Part shown: positions 56,908-64,000 of the stretch, one piece after another | Numbering within the stretch: position 1 is the stretch's first letter | Layout: every line of letters begins with the position of its first letter | NCBI RefSeq assembly: GCF_905220565.1 | Contig: NC_059415.1 | Coordinates: forward strand, 5,695,501 to 5,759,500 | Length of the DNA stretch: 64,000 nucleotides | Direction of reading: 5' to 3' | Origin: Melitaea cinxia | Lineage: Eukaryota; Arthropoda; Insecta; Lepidoptera; Nymphalidae | Made by a program: the position numbers and the translations under genes | Notes under the pieces: model-generated | Database searches by the model: none | The model's input: the letters and a program-made list of their open reading frames with translations, nothing else | What the model was told of the DNA's origin: nothing

Positions 56908-57113
56908 AAAAGTACATATGACTATCGATTGAACTGAACGGAACTATAACCTGAACTACTTTACTAGCCCAAAAACTTAATTTTCCAGAAAATAAAAAAC
57001 TAAAAATTGCAGCAGCTATGCTTTAACTATGAAAAAAACTTTTGTGACTACCTTATAAAAACATCTGAAAAATATTAGATAAAAGTATTTGGAAAGAACA
57101 AGAACCTTAAGTT
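56908..57113 (+). repeat. Left copy of an approximately 200-bp direct repeat
   Basis: CGATTGAACTGAACGGAACT to AAAGTATTTGGAAAGAACAA. It is matched by 58261-58473 with only a few percent differences and one small indel. Confidence 0.85.
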
Positions 57114-58036
57114 CCATGAAATTTTCGATTTTATCGTGTTTTTTTTTTAGTACTGGTTACTATCGAATTTTTATTTTGGCAGTTTTACGAGTAATTCGAG
57201 AAATTCAATGTAATACTCCAAAAAAGACTTAAAAGGTACTTATGTCATACCAAACCGAATGGAAATTACGAAACCGTACGTTAATTTTTACTTGTATTGA
57301 AATAAATATGTATAAAGTAATAAAATAAACTTCGATTGAATAGGATCAAATATGCTGGAAAACATTAAACTGATGTTATTTCAGTATCCTATATCCTTAA
57401 CTTAGTACTAATATGATTGAATTAACAATAGAAAAATTAAATTTTCAGTCACTTCGGCTTTTACTAACTTTCATTCCATATAATAACAACAAAATAAGTA
57501 GTTCTAATAAACATTACAGACATGGAAGTCTTGAAAATATTTATTTCATTATTTATTTAATATTTGAATGATAAATAAATAATTAAGAACAAGAAGAGGA
57601 ACAAGAAGAAATAAAACAATTTTATTAGTATTAAAAAAAATTAGATCGTTATTTTGAGATAATCGTCTACTTTTAGAGCTACTTCCACCTCTGCCCAGTG
57701 CTGTAACCGCTATGCCGCGTTGACGCCACGGTCAGTTGCGTTGGCGTTGGCGATTCGACTAACTTAGACTACCTACTTTTATTTAAGAAATTTTATAACT
57801 TTGCGAACTAAACAATAACTTTTAAAATACAAGATATGTTACTGTTAATAATCTAAAAATAAAATGGTTATATCATCATTGACGTTCAACGTCACTGTAC
57901 AATAAATCACGGCGCTCAGTTTGATGGCCGTACAATTCATCCGTAACGCGTGTCTCACGTGATATGAGGCTATTTAGTTACCAAACTCGTAATGTTCCAT
58001 ATTTAACGCGAATGAATATTTAAGGTATTATGCTGT
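57114..58036. other. Sequence between the two direct repeats
   Basis: AT-rich with a GC-richer island at 57680-57770 (GCCGCGTTGACGCCACGGTC, GTTGCGTTGGCGTTGGCG), perhaps a worn SINE head. No open frame with a domain. Confidence 0.4.
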
Positions 58037-58160
58037 CATAAGCGTAAGCGATAAGCGGTAGCGATAAGTGTCAGTGGTAAGCGATAGCGATAAACGTTAG
58101 CGATAATCGGAAATTGTCAGTTTCAATGATAAGCTTTAGCAGTAAGCGTAAGCAATTAAT
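58037..58160. repeat. Degenerate tandem array of GCGATAAGCG units
   Basis: Repeated GTAAGCGATAAGCGGTAGCG, GTAAGCGATAGCGATAAACG and related blocks, roughly 12- and 18-base periods, decaying to the right. Confidence 0.8.
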
Positions 58161-58260
58161 GTAAACAATACGAAGCGAAGAAAACGAATATAATCTAAAG
58201 AAAGTTGAATATTTTAGCGGAAATAATAGACTAGTAAGCAGTATTTGATGTCAAGCTGGC

Positions 58261-58473
58261 AAAAAAGTACATATTATTACATAATCGATTGAACTGAACG
58301 GAATTATAACCTAAAATTACTTTACTAGCCCAAAAACTTAATTTTCCAGAAAATAAAAACCTAAAAATTGTAGCAGCTATGCTTTAACTATGAAAAAAAC
58401 TTTTGTGTTTACCTTATGAAAACATCTGAAAAATATTAGATAAAAGTATTTGGAAAGAAGAAGAACGTTAACT
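58261..58473 (+). repeat. Right copy of the direct repeat
   Basis: Partner of 56908-57113, same orientation, 1.35 kb away. Confidence 0.85.
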
Positions 58474-59218
58474 ATTGATGAATTGTGATAATATAAGAAG
58501 ATCCACCAATTTATTAGTAGCTAAAACTAAAGACACTACATCAATTAATCAAGGACAAATGCGATAAAATTTAGAATGTGTGTATTTGTAGATAGTTTTG
58601 ATAAAATAATTTGTTATTTGTATTTTGCATGTTAATTATTTTTATTGATTAATATTTAATCTGACGTAAAGTTACAATCAGGCTCCATCAGAAATTTTCC
58701 AGAATTGCCTGATTTTTGTGATGTGTAAATTCAAAGCGTTACTACACTAAGTGGATGACATTCATTGTACACATGTGCATTCTGAACCTTAAGAGATTAA
58801 ATTGGGTCCTTTTAACCAACATTCAACTTAAATGATATATCATTTTCTCACTATATTTTTAATTGATAAAAGTGTGCCTCTTTATTTTTAAATTTGAGCA
58901 ATGATGAAATGTTCGGCGTGTTCTTATTTTATATTATTGCTGCAAACAAGTAAAGTTTCTTGAAGTTTTTGAGCGCAAACGAATGTATTTGTATGTGGTT
59001 TCCTGAAAATTATAAACAGAACTTTAGTAAGTAGTTTTGTATTTAAACTTTTCGTTTAAATTTCATAGGTAAGGTAATTATTTTCACATGATGGTTAAGT
59101 TGTTCACTTATATACCTAACTTAAATTTTATTTATTTATTTTTTATTTATCTATTAAAAATAATGGATAAAACTTCAATGTGTTGTATAAGCAACGAATA
59201 TTTATGTTAAACCTATTT
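58474..59218. other. Spacer, nothing recognised
   Basis: AT-rich; no gene seen. Confidence 0.4.
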
Positions 59219-59305
59219 TTCCGCCAACCCGCAGTAGAGCAGCGTGGTGGATTAAGCTCCGATCCATTTCCATGACTGAGAACGGAGAAAAACCTGACTC
59301 CAGCA
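59219..59305 (-). mobile_element. SINE family S1, 3' fragment
   Basis: TTCCGCCAACCCGCAGTAGA, GCAGCGTGGTGGATTAAGCT and GATCCATTTCCATGACTGAG match the S1 3' part as it reads on the plus strand in sense; the orientation call is uncertain because the sides of the match are short. Confidence 0.5.
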
Positions 59306-59683
59306 GTCGAATCAAATATCATCAAGTATCAAGTAGCAATCGAATTTATGTATGTATTAATCTACTTTTGGTAAAAACTATAAAAATAAATAAAAAATAA
59401 ATGTTTACATTTACAGCCTTCAGTGCGATTCTATTTAGGTACATATATTTATCATCTGTAAATCTATCTGAGAACAAAGTCTAGTATAACTAGTTCATCA
59501 ATCAGTTGCTGTAAAAACTGGGGGAATGCAACACCAATACATCCTCCTCCAAGGATTCGATTCCTGTCCCCAGTCTGGGCTTAATATATATCTATTTATA
59601 TACAAACTATTATGTATTACCTACTACCTTACCTCGTAAATGTTGTTTTGCCATGTATGTTATTAACCCCCTTAATCGCCTAT

Positions 59684-59726
59684 ATCTATATTTCATACTG
59701 GGGGGGGGGCAGTATGAAATATAGAT
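59684..59726. repeat. Palindrome with a G9 loop
   Basis: Arms 59684-59700 and 59710-59726 (ATCTATATTTCATACTG and its reverse complement) are perfect over 17 bases. The loop is nine G. Confidence 0.92.
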
Positions 59727-59729
59727 GTT

Positions 59730-59845
59730 GGCCGATTCTTAGGCCTACCGAATATGCACATAAAATTTCATAAAAATTGGTCAAGCCGTTTCAGAGGAGT
59801 ATGGTAGCTAACATTGTGACACAAGAATTTTATATATAAGATATA
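59730..59845. repeat. Dispersed repeat end, GGTCAAGCCGTTTCAGAGGA type
   Basis: AAAATTGGTCAAGCCGTTTC, AGAGGAGTATGGTAGCTAAC and GACACAAGAATTTTATATAT make a phrase common at the end of lepidopteran repeats. No partner in the window. Confidence 0.4.
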
Positions 59846-60109
59846 CTGTATATTCGTATTTATATGTATAATATATATTTATTTACTTATTTGTACGTTT
59901 AAAATAAAAAAATGTAGCACTATCAGCTCTTAGTGCGATAATAATCCATGATAACCCAGCTGTTACATCAAACACAGTTTAAGCCAACACATTACTCATA
60001 AAAAACGAATATCACAGCTAAATTATTTTATATCTTAGTTAATTTCAAAGTTAATACAACAATTAGTTATCACAGTTATAAAATATCACAGTTAAATTGT
60101 TATCAAGTA

Positions 60110-60245
60110 GTGTTGGGTTCGTGTGATGAGTAAGGTGACCACAGTTCCTTGGTTGGATTGAGGATAGGGTCGGCAACGCGTTAGCTATGCTTCAGGTGTT
60201 GCAGGTATGTCACCAGGTGAGCCGTATGCTTGTTTTCCGAGCTAA
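60110..60245 (-). repeat. Dispersed repeat family L3, copy h
   Basis: GTGTTGGGTTCGTGTGATGA, GTAAGGTGACCACAGTTCC, AGGGTCGGCAACGCGTTAGC, GGTGAGCCGTATGCTTGTTT. Reverse, partial. Confidence 0.65.
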
Positions 60246-62595
60246 TTGTATATACAAAACATAGTTTTGCAGATATTATGATAAATCAATTAGCACGTTC
60301 TTTTCCGCTGATGCTTCTGAGTGTGTCCTGTATCTAATTTTTGTTATACTGTACCGTTGTAGTTAACAGGTATTATTACTATACCTCGATTGCTATAACA
60401 TTAAAGTGCACCAATAAACGTAAATTTTGCACACCAATAATAATTGTATAATTTCTAACAAACTATGTTGTGCTTATTTATGGTTTGAGCTTTGAAGCTG
60501 TTTGAATACTTTAACAGGCTTTTATTTATGTCAAAATAGAAATTATTGTGTTGCCTGATTTGTATTTGCGTATTGATTTGGTTTAGTATCAATTTCATTG
60601 ATTGGAACGAAGTTACTTACGGCAGGCTTGACATTTGGCTGGGCGACAGAACTGAAAAAAAAATGTGAGACTAAAACCATAAGAAAAATATATAACGGAA
60701 GTGACGTAATATCAGTCACACGACTGTATAAGATGACGTTTGTAAAACCGAACTCATTTAACAATAAGAGCAATAAATGGTTGGCGTTTTTTGGTAAAAT
60801 AATGAGTTAAAATAGCTAGCTAGCTAGTTCGTTGGGATGTAGTGACTATTTGTATAGTCCATTTTTATAGAAGTCTCCTAAGTTGTAAAAAATATAGGTT
60901 ACTCTCCTACATTACTAGCTGACCAGTGCCTACTTTTTTGGGATATGGATATATTACTCGTATGTTATTAAGTGAGCAACTAATTTTGAAACTAATAATC
61001 AAGATCGTAAGATTGTGTATATTAGGTGTACCTGTGCACAACATAATACATTTTGAATTTTTCAATACAGCAAAATAATCAGAATTAAATTTGTTGAATA
61101 TTCATTTATTTTTATAACTTAAATACAAAACGAACGAAGTGCAAAGCTCATTAATAATGGATTCCATATTGAATGTTTAAAACATCAAACTCGTTTGTTT
61201 GCAATTATTACCAGTAGTTATTTTACACGAGTTATGAAATGTTTGAAACAAAAACAACCCGCAGCAATTAATAAATATTTAACTGTTTAATTTAAACTAA
61301 TGTAAATTTCTGGAAGCCGAAACAAAACGTTTATGTTTTGCAGATTATGACCGGTAATTGCTAACCGCACATTTTAGTACTGGTGACAAATTTGTAACTT
61401 CGCTTGGATTAGTTCAATATTAGGTTTGGTTAAATGAACTTTTTCTTTAATCGATGCTACAATATTTCTAGAAATTATTCATAGAAATTATTAGAATTAA
61501 TTTTCTTGATATAATAATGATATAGCTCGAAAATTATTTTCTAATAAACTGAATAGGTAATATTTTTGTTAAATTTTAAACATTTGAATAAATTGCGTTG
61601 TAGATTTTTTGTTTTTGTTTATTTGTACAGTTCTATCTTTTGTTATATTTTAAATGTATTTTTTTTATCTTATTAATTAGTTGGGTTATGTCGTATAATC
61701 GATTGAATTACGTAATTTGATAATATATGTTTCCGCAATAAAATAATATAAAATATGATTACCAGTTGAAAGAAACGTTTTTGCAAACTTATAAAATTAA
61801 AAGGCTACTTTAGTATGATGATTGTAGGCTATAAAAGATGAGGTTACAACTTATAAGTCCAGAACAGTATCTACATAGTCTAATTTTGTATTGTAGTATA
61901 TATGTATGTATATAACATCTCTTAACCCTAATACACATCATTACATTAATTGATTATTTGAAACAAAACGTCAATTAATACGCTAATGGTTTAATTTGAT
62001 GGTAATTAATACGTGAAACTATTTCACTATTCAATATCGTATGTCTGTCAAATACATAAGATATATGTGTTAGCAGATGCTTTGTCTATTGTCATAGTAA
62101 TGTTATTACATATAGAGAGTGGATATAAGCAAGGGGCATTAAATTAAACCAGTTTCTAAACTATATATCAAAATCAGTTATAAAAAGCAGATGTTTAGGG
62201 CCAATAAATAAATAATAATAAACAAATAAAGCAGTGAATAAATTAACAATATCTAATACAAGTTTAATATCATACAATTATATAATTTATAGCAACAGCA
62301 AAGTAAGTTCTATAGATACGGGTTTTATTTTACTACGATTTAATAAGTCCAAGGACCTTGGTTACATTAAGTGACAGCAATGACTCATTATTTTCGTAAT
62401 GCAAAAAGGCTATAGTTTTAATTAAGTCTACAAGCCTATATTTACTAAATCATTACATGTATTTTCCCTTAAATAACTTATTATCATGTTAAGGTATAAT
62501 AAAATATATGACGGCTATATTGCCGACTCCATAATAATATAATCGTGGGGATCCATAATGAAAGTCATAATGAAGCCTAGTAGATTATAATTTAT
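60246..62595. other. Long AT-rich stretch, no gene seen
   Basis: Open frames at 60543-60810 lie on both strands of the same DNA and carry no domain. Nothing else recognised. Confidence 0.4.
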
Positions 62596-63084
62596 CCAAA
62601 TAATTGTATTTGCTCGCAAATGAAAAAAAAAAACGACTTCAATTACATCGACAAGTAATACAACGTAGGTAGACGAAAAAATAGTCAAGTAAATACGCAT
62701 TATCAAAGATAACTCCAAAAGTTGTAATCAGATCTCGATAAAATTTATATGTGACCACGTGATAAATATCAGCTTTCGATTAAATTAAAAATTATCAAAA
62801 TCGGTACACCCAGTAAAAAGTTATTGCAGATTTTCAAGAGTTTCCGTCGATTTCTCTGGGATCCTATCATCAGATCCTGGTTTCCTTGTCATGGTACCAA
62901 ACTAGGGATATCCCCTTTCTAACAAAAATAGAATTATCAAAATCGGTACATCGACCTTTCGATTATAAAAAAATTGTCGAAATCGGTCCACCCGGTCAAA
63001 AGTTCTGATGTAACATACATAAAATAAAAAATAAAAATACAGTCGAATTGAGAACCTCCTCCTTTTTTCGAAGTCGGTTAAAAA
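62596..63084 (+). repeat. Dispersed repeat family L4, longest copy
   Basis: Starts AATTGTATTTGCTCGCAAAT. Near the start it carries AACGACTTCAATTACATCGA and at the end CCTTTTTTCGAAGTCGGTTA, so the ends contain a short imperfect inverted repeat of AACCGACTTC. The body holds CACCCAGTAAAAAGTTATTG, TCCTATCATCAGATCCTGGT and CACCCGGTCAAAAGTTCTGA. Other copies are at 20876, 44351 and 56200. No coding. Confidence 0.8.
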
Positions 63085-64000
63085 CATTAGAAATACTTTA
63101 CGGAAATGGATGAATTATTTATTAGTAATCAATAAATCGTCTTAATATTAAGTTAATTCTTATAAATTCAATATATTAAAATATACAATTGACTAATATT
63201 TACATTCGCTGTTGCGTATACATTCATAACGTACTTACGAAGGTACGGTCTATTTTTCCGTCGAGTTATGCAAACATGCTTGGGTCACTGAATAAAGAAA
63301 TTAGAATTTTAAAATATCAATCTTGATACTTGAAATTTTATTATTCAATAACCTTCTTTGATCTTAATATACCTCTTGAGTAAATTCAATCTAAATTTGG
63401 TAGCAGGAATTCGTTGATGTATTAGATTTGAAGGATTAGTGGAAGAGAGAGAGTTAAAATAATTTGCTACCTGCATGGATGAAGTCTTTTTTAATAATGA
63501 AACGAATTATCACACGATGTGTAAACAAAGGCAATTGAAATTTAAAATTAAAAATGACGGTAAATTTAAAATTGACAAGCGCATACAAAATTACAAGACT
63601 AAGAGTAATTGCTTCTCAAAAACTGATAGGCGCTCCAACAATATTAGTAAATTATGTTTGTAAAAGAATGAAAAAGAAATTTTACTTGTCTTTTCTTTTA
63701 AAATTATCAAAGAAAGTCTAAAAGTTCTTTATCAATTTCCCGTACATCGTATTAGTCATAATCTTAGTCTTAATAGGCAGAGTTTTTATATTTATAATAT
63801 TATTACGAATAATATTTACTCGATTTTTTATTAAGTTAACCTATAAACTCCGCTTCTGGGAAGGTTATAATAATATTACAGTGTTTCATTCGGTATTAAT
63901 AATGACAAAAATAAGAAACAATCAAGCCATAATAAAACCACGTGAGATTTGTTAAAAATATTATTTGTTAGAAATAGATTACGCTATAAGATAGACGCTT
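63085..64000. other. AT-rich right end, no gene seen
   Basis: The 62-codon frame at 63475-63663 is lysine- and asparagine-rich, as AT-rich chance frames are, with no domain. Confidence 0.4.

Noticed and set aside
63475..63663. 62-codon frame near the right end
   Set aside because: Lys/Asn-rich composition expected by chance in AT-rich DNA; no domain or splice context.

Overview
The window looks like a piece of an insect chromosome, most probably from a butterfly or moth (Lepidoptera). It is AT-rich and intron-bearing, with no bacterial operons or rRNA. It carries two tandem insect gustatory receptor (Gr) genes and a dense load of transposable elements whose repeat types are familiar from Lepidoptera: tRNA-derived SINEs, an RTE-tailed short retroposon, copia, mariner and Helitron pieces. 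The species cannot be named from the sequence alone.

Left end (1-12,100): two complete four-exon Gr genes lie on the minus strand, at 111-3650 and 9989-12072. They share exon sizes and intron phases (783-bp first exon, 96-bp second exon, phases 0/0/1), and each ends in the TY-x5-QF signature of insect gustatory receptors. Between them sits a complete Ty1/copia-type retrotransposon (5481-9783). Its two 144-bp LTRs are identical by eye, it has a 5-bp target duplication, a primer site matching part of the initiator tRNA-Met, and one unbroken gag-pol frame. It is therefore a young insertion. A single Gr exon with a one-base frame break (26782-26922) shows that the receptor cluster once extended further.

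Middle and right (12,100-64,000): I see no intact host gene. The region is a mosaic of repeat copies in AT-rich DNA: a Helitron helicase relic; an approximately 500-bp retroposon with a 14-bp target duplication; three short retroposon families (called S1, S2 and S3 here); several other dispersed families (called L3, L4, L5, R6 and R7 here); three LINE RT-terminus relics plus an RTE LINE relic; and a nearly full-length but broken mariner with an S2 copy inserted inside it. There is also a tRNA-like gene and an element with a perfect 54-bp inverted repeat. Two hairpins stand next to each other at 22.0-22.1 kb, and there is a G-loop palindrome at 59.7 kb. Microsatellites and short tandem arrays are scattered throughout.

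How the parts relate: the two receptors are probably chemosensory proteins of the same subfamily made by tandem duplication. Most other features record transposition, including nested insertions that can be ordered in time. The S2 family shares its 3' end with the RTE LINE relic, which suggests that this LINE class mobilised it. No new defence or enzymatic system was found. The structural oddities (double hairpin, the inverted-repeat element beside a tRNA-like sequence, and a paired 200-bp direct repeat) are the least explained parts.
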